Shown: positions 39,535-49,194, numbered from the stretch's first letter. The stretch: 64,000 bases of DNA from Pseudostreptobacillus hongkongensis (GCF_001559795.1 NZ_LOHY01000088.1:1-64000); one strand, 5' to 3'. Made by a program: numbers and translations. Notes: generated by a model not told the origin, from the sequence alone.

Positions 39535-39578
39535 TTTCTTTACTTATTATATAATTAAAATTTTGAAAAGTAAAGAAA
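39535..39578. promoter_or_regulatory. Inverted repeat at the Fic promoter (candidate operator)
   Basis: TTTCTTTACTT (39535-39545) and AAGTAAAGAAA (39568-39578) are exact inverted copies, 33 bases centre to centre. One arm covers the -35 box and the other lies just beyond the -10 of the Fic promoter. Confidence 0.65.
39546..39574 (-). promoter_or_regulatory. Promoter of the Fic gene
   Basis: On the minus strand TTTACT (39574-39569), 17-base spacer, TATAAT (39551-39546). Confidence 0.72.
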
Positions 39579-39594
39579 AATAAAAGATTATAAT

Positions 39595-39698
39595 TTATAT
39601 ATAAAAAAATTTTTTTTGAAAAAAAATATATTTTAAAAATTAAAAAATGAAAAAAATTTTCAAAATTAATTTGACTTTTTAAATTTTCGAGGTATACT
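39595..39698 (+). promoter_or_regulatory. Promoter of the sugar ABC ATPase gene with upstream A/T tracts
   Basis: TTGACT (39671-39676), 16-base spacer, TATACT (39693-39698). The preceding 70 bases are phased runs of A and T, resembling an UP element or curved DNA, which suggests strong expression. No gene is seen in 39523-39738 otherwise. Confidence 0.7.
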
Positions 39699-39738
39699 TA
39701 TCTTGAAGGATGAAATATTTGATTATAGGAGAGTAGAG

Positions 39739-40839
39739 ATGGCAGAAGTAATATTAAAAGGGGTAGAAAAAGAGTATCCAAATGGATTCAAAGCAGTACA
39801 TGGGATAGATTTAGAAATAAAAGACGGAGAATTCATGGTATTTGTAGGGCCATCAGGATGTGCAAAATCAACAACATTAAGAATGATAGCAGGACTAGAA
39901 GAAATAACAGGAGGAGAAGTATACATAGGAGATCAACTAGTAAATGATGTACCACCAAAAGATAGAGGAATAGCAATGGTATTCCAAAACTATGCACTAT
40001 ATCCACATATGACAGTATATGAAAATATGGCATTTGGATTAAAATTAAAGAAGACACCGAAAGAAGAAATAGATAGAAGAGTAAAAGATGCAGCAGCAAA
40101 GTTAGAAATAACAGAGTTATTAGATAGAAAACCAAAAGAAATGTCAGGAGGACAAAGACAAAGGGTAGCATTAGGACGTGCTATAGTAAGAGAACCAAAA
40201 GTATTCTTATTTGATGAACCATTATCAAACTTAGATGCAAAACTAAGAGTATCAATGCGTGTAAGAATAACACAATTACATAAAGAGTTAAAGACAACAA
40301 TGATATATGTAACACATGATCAAGTAGAAGCAATGACAATGGGAGATAGAATAACAGTATTAAAATTAGGAAGAATAATGCAAGTAGATACACCATTAAA
40401 CTTATATCATAAACCAGCAAATAAATTTGTTGCAGGATTTATAGGGTCACCAACAATGAACTTATTAGAAGCAACATTGGTGGAAAAAGAAGGAAAGGTA
40501 TATGTAGATATAGATGGATCACAAGTGGAGCTAGCATCAAATAAGGCAGAAAAGGTAAGAGGGTATATAGGAAAGAGAGTAATATTTGGAATAAGACCAG
40601 AAAATATAGTGACAACAAAAGAAGAAAGTTCATATAGTGTAGAAGGGGATATATCAGTAGTAGAACAAATGGGAAATGAAGAATATATATACTTTATGTT
40701 AAATGGAAATCAAATGACAGCAAGAATGAATGTAGATGGAATAAGTGATACAAATAAACAAGGAAGAGAAAGATTTTACTTTGACACATCACGTTCACAC
40801 ATATTTGATATAGAAACTGAAGAAAATATCAGTTTATAA
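39739..40839 (+). CDS. Sugar ABC transporter ATP-binding protein (MsmK/MalK/UgpC type)
   Basis: Cytoplasmic ATPase of 366 aa that energises carbohydrate importers. Walker [10 protein letters not shown] (about residues 38-46) has Ala where Gly is usual; Q-loop in [20 protein letters not shown], signature LSGG-like [16 protein letters not shown], Walker B VFLFDEP, H-loop [10 protein letters not shown]-terminal TOBE/OB region (about 240-360) as in MalK. No permease or binding-protein gene is near, as for stand-alone MsmK proteins that serve several importers. ATG 39739 is preferred (weak GGAGAGTAGAG upstream) over a TTG at 39703. Codons nearly all end in A, distinct from neighbours, and the promoter looks strong: likely highly expressed. 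Confidence 0.92.
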   Translation: MAEVILKGVEKEYPNGFKAVHGIDLEIKDGEFMVFVGPSGCAKSTTLRMIAGLEEITGGEVYIGDQLVNDVPPKDRGIAMVFQNYALYPHMTVYENMAFGLKLKKTPKEEIDRRVKDAAAKLEITELLDRKPKEMSGGQRQRVALGRAIVREPKVFLFDEPLSNLDAKLRVSMRVRITQLHKELKTTMIYVTHDQVEAMTMGDRITVLKLGRIMQVDTPLNLYHKPANKFVAGFIGSPTMNLLEATLVEKEGKVYVDIDGSQVELASNKAEKVRGYIGKRVIFGIRPENIVTTKEESSYSVEGDISVVEQMGNEEYIYFMLNGNQMTARMNVDGISDTNKQGRERFYFDTSRSHIFDIETEENISL

Positions 40840-40873
40840 TTTAGTTGTTTCTTTCTTTAATTTATAATTTTTT

Positions 40874-40908
40874 GGTAGTAGATTAATGCTAGTCTACTAC
40901 CTTTTTTT
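40874..40908 (+). terminator. Terminator after the sugar ABC ATPase gene
   Basis: GGTAGTAGATTA (40874-40885) pairs with TAGTCTACTACC (40890-40901), loop ATGC, then seven T. Confidence 0.9.
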
Positions 40909-40920
40909 TATTAATTGTGA

Positions 40921-40926
40921 TATAAT
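40921..40926 (+). promoter_or_regulatory. Extended -10 of pepF
   Basis: TATAAT with TG one base upstream (40918-40919). The -35 region is inside the T-rich tail of the preceding terminator. Confidence 0.6.
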
Positions 40927-40951
40927 GAAATAAAAACGAAAGAGGTATAAA

Positions 40952-42745
40952 ATGTCAGAAATATTAAAAAGAAGTCAAGTTGATCCTAAAATGACTTGGG
41001 ATCTAACAACTATATTTAAAAATGATGAAGCTTGGGAAAAAGAATTAGATTTAATAACTAAAGATTTAGAACAAATAACTAAATATGAAAATACTATGCT
41101 TGATAGTAAAGAAAATATTAAAACTGTACTTAAATTTGAAGAAGAATTAGGTAACAGAGTTGCAAGAATATATACTTATGCACATTTAAAAAATGATGAA
41201 GATACAACAAATTCTAAATATCAAGAGTATAATTCAAAAGCAGTTGCTCTATATACAGATTTTGAAACTAAAACAGTATTTGTTTCTTTATCATTACTTG
41301 AATTAACAGAAGAACAAGTTAAGGAATATTTTGCTGATCCAGAACTTAAAATATTTGAATTCTTTATGGAAAAATTAATAAAAAGTAAAGAACATGTTTT
41401 AAGTAAAAAAGAAGAAGAAATTATAGCTAATATGGGACATATTATGCAAACTCCTTCAAAAACGTTCTCAATGTTAAATAATGCAGACATTAAATTTAAT
41501 GATGTGGTAGATTCTAAAGGTGAAGTATTACCTATGAATCATTCAAGATATCAAGTGTATATGGAATCAAATGATAGAGTTTTAAGAGAAAATGCATATA
41601 ATAGTATGTATGAGGCTTATAAAAATTTAAAAAATACATTTGCAGCAACTTTAGAAGGTGTAGTTTTAAATCATATGGTAACAGCTAAATTAAAAAAATA
41701 TACATCATCAAGAAATGCTGCCTTAACACATAACTATATTGATGAGAAGGTTTATGATGCTTTAATTCATGCAGTAAATGATAAATTACCATTATTACAT
41801 CAATATATAGAATTAAGAAAGAAACTTCTTAAGGTTGATGAAATACATATGTATGACTTACATACTAATCTTGTTGATAATGTAGATCTTAAATTTACTT
41901 TTGAAGAAGCAAAAGAAATAATTCTTGAAGCAATTTCTGTATTAGGTGAAGAATATGTTGGAATAGTTAAAAGAGCCTTTGATGAAAGATGGATAGATTA
42001 TGCTGAAAATGAAGGTAAGAGAAGTGGAGCATATTCTAGTGGTAGTTATACAACTAATCCATTTATATTAATAAGTTGGAAAGGAACTATAGATAATTTA
42101 TTTACTTTAATACATGAATTAGGACATAGTTTACATAGTTATTATACAAGAAACTTCCAACCTGCAGTTTATGGATATTACACAATATTCTTAGCAGAAG
42201 TTGCAAGTATAACAAATGAAGTTTTATTAAATAATTATTTAATGAATAAATATAAAGATAATAAAGAGGTTAAAGCTTATCTTTTAAATAATAATTTAGA
42301 TAGTATAAGAGGAACTTTATTTAGACAAACTCAATTTGCTGAATTTGAATATGAAATGCATAAATCTCTTGAAGAAGGTAAACCTTTAACAGCAGATTAT
42401 TTAACTAAGTTATATGGTGAAATAAATGAGAAATATTATGGTAAGAGTGTGACTTATGATGATAATATACCTTATGAATGGTCAAGAATACCACACTTCT
42501 ATTACAACTTCTATGTATATCAATATGCTACAGGAATATCTGCAGCATATGCATTTGCACATAGAATATTAACTATGGGTGAAGAAGCTGTAGAGTTGTA
42601 TAAAGGATATTTAAAAGCAGGAGCTAGTAAATATCCGTTAGATGTATTAAAAGAAGCTGGTGTTGATATGAGTACAAATGACCCAGTATATTCATGTCTT
42701 GCGATATTTGAAGAAAATTTAAAAGAATTTGAAAAATTAATATAA
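40952..42745 (+). CDS. pepF: Oligoendopeptidase F
   Basis: Zinc metallopeptidase of family M3B (597 aa) cutting short peptides in the cytoplasm. The HExxH site is in LFTLIHELGHSLHSYYT (about residues 379-395), with the third ligand Glu in FLAEVASITNEVLL (about 412-425). N-terminal helical domain begins at about 10 (DPKMTWDLTTIFKND). No signal peptide. Monocistronic with its own promoter and terminator; fits an organism fermenting peptides. Confidence 0.95.
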   Translation: MSEILKRSQVDPKMTWDLTTIFKNDEAWEKELDLITKDLEQITKYENTMLDSKENIKTVLKFEEELGNRVARIYTYAHLKNDEDTTNSKYQEYNSKAVALYTDFETKTVFVSLSLLELTEEQVKEYFADPELKIFEFFMEKLIKSKEHVLSKKEEEIIANMGHIMQTPSKTFSMLNNADIKFNDVVDSKGEVLPMNHSRYQVYMESNDRVLRENAYNSMYEAYKNLKNTFAATLEGVVLNHMVTAKLKKYTSSRNAALTHNYIDEKVYDALIHAVNDKLPLLHQYIELRKKLLKVDEIHMYDLHTNLVDNVDLKFTFEEAKEIILEAISVLGEEYVGIVKRAFDERWIDYAENEGKRSGAYSSGSYTTNPFILISWKGTIDNLFTLIHELGHSLHSYYTRNFQPAVYGYYTIFLAEVASITNEVLLNNYLMNKYKDNKEVKAYLLNNNLDSIRGTLFRQTQFAEFEYEMHKSLEEGKPLTADYLTKLYGEINEKYYGKSVTYDDNIPYEWSRIPHFYYNFYVYQYATGISAAYAFAHRILTMGEEAVELYKGYLKAGASKYPLDVLKEAGVDMSTNDPVYSCLAIFEENLKEFEKLI

Positions 42746-42748
42746 TGA

Positions 42749-42775
42749 AAGGGATTCCGTAAGGAATTCTTTTTA
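42749..42775 (+). terminator. Terminator after pepF
   Basis: AAGGGATTCC (42749-42758), GTAA loop, GGAATTCTTT (42763-42772), ending in a T run; two G-T pairs. Confidence 0.82.
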
Positions 42776-42793
42776 TTTAACATCTATTTTTTC

Positions 42794-42822
42794 TTTATTT
42801 TTTACCACTATCGTGATATAAT
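42794..42822 (+). promoter_or_regulatory. Promoter of the sufU-tmk-hisS-aspS unit
   Basis: TATAAT at 42817-42822 with TG one base upstream (extended -10); weak -35 TTTATT at 42794-42799. Confidence 0.6.
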
Positions 42823-42856
42823 AAAATGATAAAAAATGTAAAAAATGGAGATAAAT

Positions 42857-43282
42857 ATGAATTTAGAAAAACTTTATCAACAAACTATATTAGAATATAA
42901 TCGGAGTGACTTAAAAAAAGAAATAGATGATCCTACAGATGTTGAAAGAGGACATAATCCTAGTTGTGGAGATGATTTAAGTTTAGTTCTTAAGATTGAT
43001 GGTAATAAGATTGTTGATGCATCATTTTTAGGTAATGGTTGTGCTATATCTACTGCATCATCAGCTATGCTTGTAGAGTTAATAAAAGATAAAGATGTAG
43101 ATTTTGCTAAAAAGTTAGTTACTGCATTTTTTAAAATGATGAAAAGTGAAAGTTTAACTGAAGATGAAAGAAATATTTTAGGAAATGCTGAAATTTTAGA
43201 AATAACAAAAGATATGCCTGCAAGAATAAAGTGTTCTACACTAAGTTGGCATAGCCTTAAAGTAATTTTAGAAAAATATTGA
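42857..43282 (+). CDS. sufU: SufU-type iron-sulfur assembly protein
   Basis: IscU-fold scaffold or sulfur-relay protein, 141 aa. The three Cys and one Asp that bind zinc are all present: Cys37 and Asp39 (PSCGDDL), Cys62 (GNGCAIS) and Cys126 (IKCSTLSW). The extra segment between the second and third Cys fits SufU rather than IscU. The usual partners sufBCDS are not in this window, only tmk, hisS and aspS follow. ATG 42857 has GGAGAT at correct distance; an ATG at 42845 is also in frame but lacks a ribosome site. Confidence 0.87.
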   Translation: MNLEKLYQQTILEYNRSDLKKEIDDPTDVERGHNPSCGDDLSLVLKIDGNKIVDASFLGNGCAISTASSAMLVELIKDKDVDFAKKLVTAFFKMMKSESLTEDERNILGNAEILEITKDMPARIKCSTLSWHSLKVILEKY

Positions 43283-43290
43283 GGTAGAAT

Positions 43291-43971
43291 ATGAGTAAAT
43301 TGATAATAATAGAAGGTACTGATAGTAGTGGTAAACAAACACAAAGTCAAAAGCTTTATGAAAGATTAGTACATGATAATTTAAAAGTTAAAAAAATAAG
43401 TTTTCCAGATTATGATTCAGATTCATCTAGTCTTGTTAAGATGTATTTAAATGGTGATTTTGGTAAAAAACCAGAAGACGTAAATCCATATACTGCATCA
43501 AGTTTTTATGGTGTAGATAGATTTGCTTCATATAAAATGAAATGGGAAAAAGAATATAAAGAGGGTTATTATATAATAAGTGATAGATATACTACTTCTA
43601 ATATGGTCCATCAATGTTCAAAAATATCTGATAGTAAGGATAAAAATGATTTTTTAACTTGGCTTGAAGATTTTGAATATAATAAACTAGAGTTACCTAA
43701 ACCTAATATGGTTATATTTCTAAATGTACCTATAGATTATACTGTTAATTTAATGAAAAATAGGGAAAATAAAATAACCGGAGAAGAAAAAAAAGATATA
43801 CATGAAAGTAATGTACAGTATTTAAAGAATTCATACTATAATGCTCTTGAAATAGCTAAAAATAAAGGGTGGATAATAGTAGACTGTGTTGAAAATAATG
43901 AGATGAAAACTATAGATGAAATACATGAATTAATATATTCTAAAATTAAGGAGGAATTTAATGAAGTTTGA
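43291..43971 (+). CDS. tmk: Thymidylate kinase (dTMP kinase)
   Basis: Phosphorylates dTMP to dTDP for DNA synthesis. 226 aa with the P-loop EGTDSSGKQTQ (residues 8-18), the DR motif in YIISDRYTTSNMVHQ (about 92-106) and a LID region near EKKDIHE. The P-loop variant DSSGKQ and the lid differ a little from E. coli Tmk, so another nucleoside monophosphate specificity cannot be fully excluded. Overlaps hisS by 11 bases. Confidence 0.85.
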   Translation: MSKLIIIEGTDSSGKQTQSQKLYERLVHDNLKVKKISFPDYDSDSSSLVKMYLNGDFGKKPEDVNPYTASSFYGVDRFASYKMKWEKEYKEGYYIISDRYTTSNMVHQCSKISDSKDKNDFLTWLEDFEYNKLELPKPNMVIFLNVPIDYTVNLMKNRENKITGEEKKDIHESNVQYLKNSYYNALEIAKNKGWIIVDCVENNEMKTIDEIHELIYSKIKEEFNEV

Positions 43972-45199
43972 TACTTTAAAAGGAATGAAAGACACATATT
44001 TTGATGATATGGCAAAATATGAATATATAATTAATACGGCTAAAGAGATTTTTTCTAAATATAGTTATGATAGAGTTATGACTCCTATACTTGAAGAAAC
44101 AAGTCTTTTTAAAAGAGCTGTAGGTGATGAAACAGATGTTGTTTCAAAAGAAATGTATACATTTATAGATAAGGGTGATAGAAGTGTAACTTTAAGACCT
44201 GAAGGTACAGCTGGTGTTGTAAGAGCATATTTAAATGCAGGATTACATAAATCAAATCCCAATGTTAAATGGTACTATTATGGACCTATGTATAGATATG
44301 AAGCACCTCAAAAAGGTAGATATAGAGAATTTCATCAAGTTGGTATAGAAAGTTTGGGTATAAGAACACCTTTAATTGATGCAGAAATTATAAAAATGGC
44401 TTGTGAATTTCTTGAAAAATTAGGAATTAATGATTTAGTTGTTGAAGTTAATTCTTTAGGAAATATAGATTCAAGATTTAGATATATAGAAGAATTAAAA
44501 AAATATCTTAAAGTTAATTTTGATGGATTAAGTAATGATTCTAAAATAAGAAGTGATAAAAATCCATTAAGAGTATTAGATTCTAAAGATGAAAATGATC
44601 AAAAAATATTATTAAATGCTCCAATGTTGCATGATTTCTTTGATGAAGAAAGTAACAAATATTTTGAAGATTTAAAATATTATTTAGAAAAATTTGAAAT
44701 AAATTATGTAGTTAATCAGAAACTTGTAAGAGGTTTAGACTATTATTCAGATACAGTATTTGAAGTTAAATCTTCAAAATTAGGAGCACAATCTACTGTT
44801 CTTGCTGGGGGAAGATATGATAGATTAACAGAAATATTAGCTGATGTTAAAATACCAGGAATAGGATTTGCTGCAGGTATAGAAAGATTATCTTTACTTA
44901 TTGATGATGAATTAATTAAAAAAGAGAATAAAAAAATATTTGTTATATATTTTGAAGAAACTAAAGACTATTTTATCAATACACTTAATACTTTAAGAAA
45001 ACATAATATCAATGTTGAATTTGAATATGCACCTAAAGGATTTGGAACACAAATGAAAAAAGCAAATAAGATAGATGCTAAATATGTATTGATTTTAGGT
45101 GAAGATGAAATGAAAAACAATAAGCTATCTATTAAGAATTTTGAAGATGGTAGTCAAGAAATATTAACAATTGATGAAGTTATAGAAAGGATAAAATAA
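43961..45199 (+). CDS. hisS: Histidine--tRNA ligase
   Basis: Class II synthetase, 412 aa. Visible motifs are [14 protein letters not shown] (motif 1/2 region, about 78-91), [19 protein letters not shown] (about 109-127), the histidine signature [15 protein letters not shown] (about 253-267), and motif 3 [11 protein letters not shown] (about 304-314), then the anticodon-binding domain. AAGGAGG ahead of ATG lies within tmk. Ends one base inside aspS (TAATG). Confidence 0.96.
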   Translation: MKFDTLKGMKDTYFDDMAKYEYIINTAKEIFSKYSYDRVMTPILEETSLFKRAVGDETDVVSKEMYTFIDKGDRSVTLRPEGTAGVVRAYLNAGLHKSNPNVKWYYYGPMYRYEAPQKGRYREFHQVGIESLGIRTPLIDAEIIKMACEFLEKLGINDLVVEVNSLGNIDSRFRYIEELKKYLKVNFDGLSNDSKIRSDKNPLRVLDSKDENDQKILLNAPMLHDFFDEESNKYFEDLKYYLEKFEINYVVNQKLVRGLDYYSDTVFEVKSSKLGAQSTVLAGGRYDRLTEILADVKIPGIGFAAGIERLSLLIDDELIKKENKKIFVIYFEETKDYFINTLNTLRKHNINVEFEYAPKGFGTQMKKANKIDAKYVLILGEDEMKNNKLSIKNFEDGSQEILTIDEVIERIK

Positions 45200-46965
45200 T
45201 GTATAGAACGCATAAACTTAATGAATTAAGAATTTCAAATGTAGGAAATACCGTTAAAGTATCAGGATGGGTTGATAAAGTACGTGATTTAGGTCATTTT
45301 GTATTTATAGATTTAAGAGATAGATATGGTATAACACAAATATTGGTAAATGAAAATTCGCCAAAAGAAGTATTAGAAAAAGCTAAAAAATTAAAAAATG
45401 AATATGTAATTGAAGTTAATGGTACAGTATCAGAAAGAAGTAGTAAAAATCCTAATTTAGAAACAGGGGATATAGAAGTTTTAGCTTTAGATATTAACGT
45501 TTTATCTGAATCTAAACCATTACCATTTGAAATTTCAGAAAATAATTTAAATGAAAATATTAGATTAACTTATAGATATTTAGATTTAAGAAGAAAAAGA
45601 ATGTTAAATAATATTAAAAAAAGAAATGATATGCTATTTTCTATAAGAGAATTTATGAATAATGAAGGATTTTTAGATATAGATACTCCTATACTTGGTA
45701 AGGCTACTCCTGAAGGTGCGCGTGACTTTATAGTTCCAAGTAGAATACAAAAAGGAGATTTTTATGCTCTTCCTCAATCTCCACAATTATTTAAACAAAC
45801 ATTGATGGTTGCAGGAATGGATAAGTATTATCAACTTGCAAAATGTTTCAGAGATGAAGATTTAAGAGGAGATAGACAATTTGAGTTTACTCAACTTGAT
45901 TTAGAAATGTCATTTATACATCAAGAAGATATATTAGAATTAGTTGAAAGATTAGCTAAAAAAGTTTTTAAAGATGTAACTGGTGAAGAAAAAAATGAAA
46001 AATTTGAAAGAATAACATATGATTATGCTATGAATAATTATGGTTCAGATAAACCAGATTTAAGATTTGATATGAAAATAAAGAACATATCAGATGTAGT
46101 AAATGGGAAAGGCTTTGTAGTATTTGATGAAGCAATTGCAAACGGTGGTAGTGTTAGAGCCTTAGTTTGCGAAGATAAAGAATTTTCAAGAAAGAAAATA
46201 AAAGATTTAGAAGATTTTGTTAAGGTTTATTATAAAGCAAAAGGGCTTGCATATATTAAAAAACTTGAAGATGGAAGTATAAATTCACCTATTTCTAAAT
46301 TCTTTGATGAAGAAACTATGAATAATATAGTAAATTCATTAGAAATGAAAAATGGAGAAATTGCCTTTATACTATCAGATAAAAATAAATTAGTTTTAGA
46401 TGCCCTAGGAGCTTTAAGATTAAAACTTGGTGATGAATTAGGATTAATTAATAAAGATGAATTTAAATTCTTATGGGTAGTAGATTTCCCTATGTTTGAA
46501 TATTCTGAAGAAGAAGGTAGATATCTTGCACAACATCATCCATTTACTTCTCTTAAAAAAGAAGATGTTCAGTATCTATATTCAGGTGAACTTGAAAAAA
46601 TTAAATCAGAATCTTATGATTTAGTTTTAAATGGTTATGAAATAGGTGGAGGATCTATAAGAATACATGATAGCCAGCTTCAATCAAAAGTATTTGATAC
46701 ATTAGGATTATCTAAAGAGGAACAACTTGATAAGTTTGGATTCTTCTTAGAAACACTAAGTTATGGAGTACCACCACATGGAGGGTTAGCTTTTGGTATA
46801 GATAGATGGTTAATGGCTATGCTTAAAGAAAATTCTATAAAAGAAGTAATACCATTCCCTAAAACTAATAAGGGTCAAGATTTATTAACAGGAGCACCAG
46901 CTGATATAGATAGAGCTCAACTTGAAAATGAATTGAAATTACAAAAAATAAATGAAGATAAATAA
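45199..46965 (+). CDS. aspS: Aspartate--tRNA ligase (bacterial type)
   Basis: 588 aa with N-terminal OB anticodon-binding domain (about 1-105), class II core including [18 protein letters not shown] (motif 2, about 216-233), the bacterial GAD insertion (about 290-410), and motif 3 [11 protein letters not shown] (about 532-542). Length and insertion are typical of bacterial AspRS. Whether it also charges tRNA-Asn cannot be judged from the sequence alone. hisS-aspS adjacency is common. A terminator follows. Confidence 0.97.
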   Translation: MYRTHKLNELRISNVGNTVKVSGWVDKVRDLGHFVFIDLRDRYGITQILVNENSPKEVLEKAKKLKNEYVIEVNGTVSERSSKNPNLETGDIEVLALDINVLSESKPLPFEISENNLNENIRLTYRYLDLRRKRMLNNIKKRNDMLFSIREFMNNEGFLDIDTPILGKATPEGARDFIVPSRIQKGDFYALPQSPQLFKQTLMVAGMDKYYQLAKCFRDEDLRGDRQFEFTQLDLEMSFIHQEDILELVERLAKKVFKDVTGEEKNEKFERITYDYAMNNYGSDKPDLRFDMKIKNISDVVNGKGFVVFDEAIANGGSVRALVCEDKEFSRKKIKDLEDFVKVYYKAKGLAYIKKLEDGSINSPISKFFDEETMNNIVNSLEMKNGEIAFILSDKNKLVLDALGALRLKLGDELGLINKDEFKFLWVVDFPMFEYSEEEGRYLAQHHPFTSLKKEDVQYLYSGELEKIKSESYDLVLNGYEIGGGSIRIHDSQLQSKVFDTLGLSKEEQLDKFGFFLETLSYGVPPHGGLAFGIDRWLMAMLKENSIKEVIPFPKTNKGQDLLTGAPADIDRAQLENELKLQKINEDK

Positions 46966-46971
46966 TGTGTT

Positions 46972-47007
46972 AAGGATTAATTTCTAATAGAGATTAATCC
47001 TTTTTAT
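46972..47007 (+). terminator. Terminator after aspS
   Basis: AAGGATTAAT (46972-46981) and ATTAATCCTT (46993-47002) pair, then a T-rich tail. Confidence 0.85.
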
Positions 47008-47015
47008 TTATAAAC

Positions 47016-47226
47016 AAAAAAGGACATAAGTCCTTAGCCAAGATACCGGAGTGATGTGGATTTGGTCGCCTTAAAAAGCACGTGGCAGTCATATATCTAA
47101 TTATTATAAGATCCGTATAAGCTCTAAGTCAAATCGTGATTTCCTTAAGTATAAAAAGACAGGGACAACCCCAAATATAAAAAGTAAAGCCCAAAAAATA
47201 TTTATCACTATTCCGTATATCCTCGC
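47016..47226 (-). ncRNA. 6S-RNA-like non-coding RNA, about 211 nt
   Basis: Minus-strand transcript unit with strong promoter (47233-47260) and terminator (stem 47020-47035, tail of six T). No reading frame fits. The 5' end (47226-47204) pairs over about 16 bp, with bulges, with the segment 47037-47055 near the 3' end, forming a long closing helix. A second helix joins GGTTGTC (near 47167) with GGCGACC (near 47065). A closed rod with interior unpaired regions and about 200-nt length is the design of 6S RNA, which binds RNA polymerase. No motifs of SRP RNA, RNase P RNA or tmRNA were found. The identity as 6S is an inference. Confidence 0.6.
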
Positions 47227-47232
47227 ACATTT

Positions 47233-47260
47233 ATTATAGCATATTATATATTTTTTTCAA
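47233..47260 (-). promoter_or_regulatory. Promoter of the 6S-like RNA
   Basis: On the minus strand TTGAAA (47260-47255), 16-base spacer ending TGC (extended element), TATAAT (47238-47233). Confidence 0.78.
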
Positions 47261-47264
47261 GTCC

Positions 47265-47293
47265 TTGATAAAAAAATGTAATAAAGGTATACT
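47265..47293 (+). promoter_or_regulatory. Promoter of mutL
   Basis: TTGATA (47265-47270), 17-base spacer, TATACT (47288-47293); four bases from the divergent -35 box of the 6S-like RNA. Confidence 0.72.
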
Positions 47294-47325
47294 ATAGGTA
47301 TATATAAATGAAAGTAGGAAACAAA

Positions 47326-49134
47326 ATGGCTAAAATAAAAATATTAGATGAAAGTATTTCAAATATTATAGCTGCAGGAGAAGTAGTTGAAAATCCATCT
47401 AGCATGATAAAAGAATTATTAGAAAATTCATTAGATGCAAAGTCAACAAATATAATAATAGAAGTTTTAAATGGAGGAACTTATGTAAAAATATCTGATA
47501 ATGGTGTAGGTATGGGTAAAGATGATGTTCTTTTAAGTATAGAAAGACATGCAACATCTAAAATATTTAAAAAAGAAGATATTTTTAATTTAAGTACCTA
47601 TGGATTTAGAGGTGAGGCATTAGCTTCTATTGCATCTGTTTCAAAACTTTCGATTTCAAGTAAACAAGCTGATGATAAAATGGGGACTATATTAAATTCT
47701 TATGCAGGAGTTGTTAGAAAATATGAAGATATTTCAAGAAGTAATGGTACAGAAATTGAAATAAGAGATCTTTTCTATAATCTACCAGCAAGAAAAAAGT
47801 TTCTTAGAAAAGATTCTACAGAAAATAATAAAATTAAAGATATAGTTTTAAAGGAAGCCTTAGCTAATTCTAATGTTTCAATTACTTTATACATAGATGG
47901 TAAACAAAGTTTGAAAACTAGTGGAACTAATATGGAAACTACAATATTTGAACTTTTTGGGAAAAATGTATTAAAAAATCTAACTAAGTTTAAATACGGA
48001 TATTTGTGTAATGTTGAAATATTGAGATCATCAAAAGAATATATATTTACTTATGTTAATGGGAGATATGTTAAATCAAATGTTATAGAAAGAGCAGTTA
48101 TTGATGCATATTACACTAAATTAATGAAAGGTAAATATCCTTTTGTTATTATTAACTATAATATTAACCCAAATGAAATAGATGTAAATGTACATCCTTC
48201 AAAGAAATTAGTTAAATTTTCTGATGAAAGAATAATATATAATGATATAAAAGGAAGCATTGATGATTTCTTTTATGAATATGATAGAAAAAATTGGCAA
48301 CCAGTTTTAAAACCTAAATTTGATGACTTTAATAATTTAGATGATATACCTAAGAATCAAGTAAGTCTATTTAAAGATGAAGTAAATACTTTTAAAACTA
48401 TTGAAGATGAAAGAAAAACAGAAATAGTTGAAGAAAATTCTGTTGAAATTATACCTAGTTATGAAGTTGAGGAAAATCTTAGTGTTAAAGAAAGGTTAAT
48501 AGCAGAAAGTGATAATGAAGATAATCAGTATATGCAAGGTTTCTTTGAAAAAGGAAATGGTACTAATATTAAATATGATGTTTTAGGTCAAATATTTAAT
48601 ACATATATACTTGTAAATAGAAATGATACACTTGAAATATATGATCAACATATAATACATGAAAGATTACTTTATGAAGAATTAATGGATTCATATAAGA
48701 AAAAGGAATTTAGTTCACAGTTATTACTTATGCCAGATATTATGGAGCTTATTCCTCAAGATAAAGATTTAGTTATAACTCATTTAGATGTATTTAATGA
48801 ATTTGGATTTGAAATAGATGAAATATCAGATAAAAAAATAGCTATACGTGCAGTACCTAATTTTAATTTTAGAGAAAGTATAGAAAATATAATCTATAAA
48901 ATAATTGAAGATTTGAAAAATAAGGATAAAGTTGGAGATATCAGAGAAAAAATATTAATATCAATGTCATGTAAAGGAGCTATTAAAGCTGGTCAAAAAC
49001 TTACAATGGATGAAATGCAGAATATGGTTAGAAGATTACATGAAGTTGGAAAATATACTTGTCCTCATGGTAGACCCATAATTACAAAAATAACAAAATA
49101 TGATTTAGATAAAATGTTTGGTAGAGTAAAATAA
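47326..49134 (+). CDS. mutL: DNA mismatch repair protein MutL
   Basis: Mismatch-repair coordinator, 602 aa. The GHKL ATPase domain is N-terminal: IAAGEVVENPSSMIKELLENSLDA, DNGVGM, RHATSK, YGFRGEALASI. The C-terminal domain holds the endonuclease motif DQHxxxERxxxEE near residue 439, and CPHGRP near the end, so it nicks DNA itself, as in organisms without MutH. mutS is not in this window. ATG 47326 (MAKIKILDESISNIIAAGEVV) fits homologues and has TAGGAA upstream; an ATG at 47308 is in frame. Confidence 0.95.
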   Translation: MAKIKILDESISNIIAAGEVVENPSSMIKELLENSLDAKSTNIIIEVLNGGTYVKISDNGVGMGKDDVLLSIERHATSKIFKKEDIFNLSTYGFRGEALASIASVSKLSISSKQADDKMGTILNSYAGVVRKYEDISRSNGTEIEIRDLFYNLPARKKFLRKDSTENNKIKDIVLKEALANSNVSITLYIDGKQSLKTSGTNMETTIFELFGKNVLKNLTKFKYGYLCNVEILRSSKEYIFTYVNGRYVKSNVIERAVIDAYYTKLMKGKYPFVIINYNINPNEIDVNVHPSKKLVKFSDERIIYNDIKGSIDDFFYEYDRKNWQPVLKPKFDDFNNLDDIPKNQVSLFKDEVNTFKTIEDERKTEIVEENSVEIIPSYEVEENLSVKERLIAESDNEDNQYMQGFFEKGNGTNIKYDVLGQIFNTYILVNRNDTLEIYDQHIIHERLLYEELMDSYKKKEFSSQLLLMPDIMELIPQDKDLVITHLDVFNEFGFEIDEISDKKIAIRAVPNFNFRESIENIIYKIIEDLKNKDKVGDIREKILISMSCKGAIKAGQKLTMDEMQNMVRRLHEVGKYTCPHGRPIITKITKYDLDKMFGRVK

Positions 49135-49140
49135 ATATTC

Positions 49141-49170
49141 TTGACAATTTCATTTATCTATGTATATAAT
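49141..49170 (+). promoter_or_regulatory. Promoter upstream of rlmH
   Basis: TTGACA (49141-49146), 18-base spacer, TATAAT (49165-49170). Near-consensus; drives rlmH and probably the genes through lysS. Confidence 0.75.
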
Positions 49171-49194
49171 CATTAATGATTGAGAAGGAATAAT

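Noticed and set aside
39833-40633. Three Leu/Ile-rich open frames on the minus strand opposite the sugar ATPase gene
   Set aside because: They arise because the true gene uses A-ending codons, so its complement lacks stops. They have no ribosome sites and the proteins are of low complexity.
42877-43350. 157-codon minus-strand open frame opposite sufU and tmk
   Set aside because: It overlaps the Cys zinc-site codons of sufU and has no ribosome site or similarity.
47016-47226. Riboswitch or leader on the + strand before mutL
   Set aside because: The promoter and U-tract terminator both point to the minus strand, and the mutL promoter lies downstream of the element.
47016-47226. RNase P RNA, tmRNA or SRP RNA
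   Set aside because: None of the conserved cores of these RNAs was found, and the size does not fit RNase P RNA or tmRNA.
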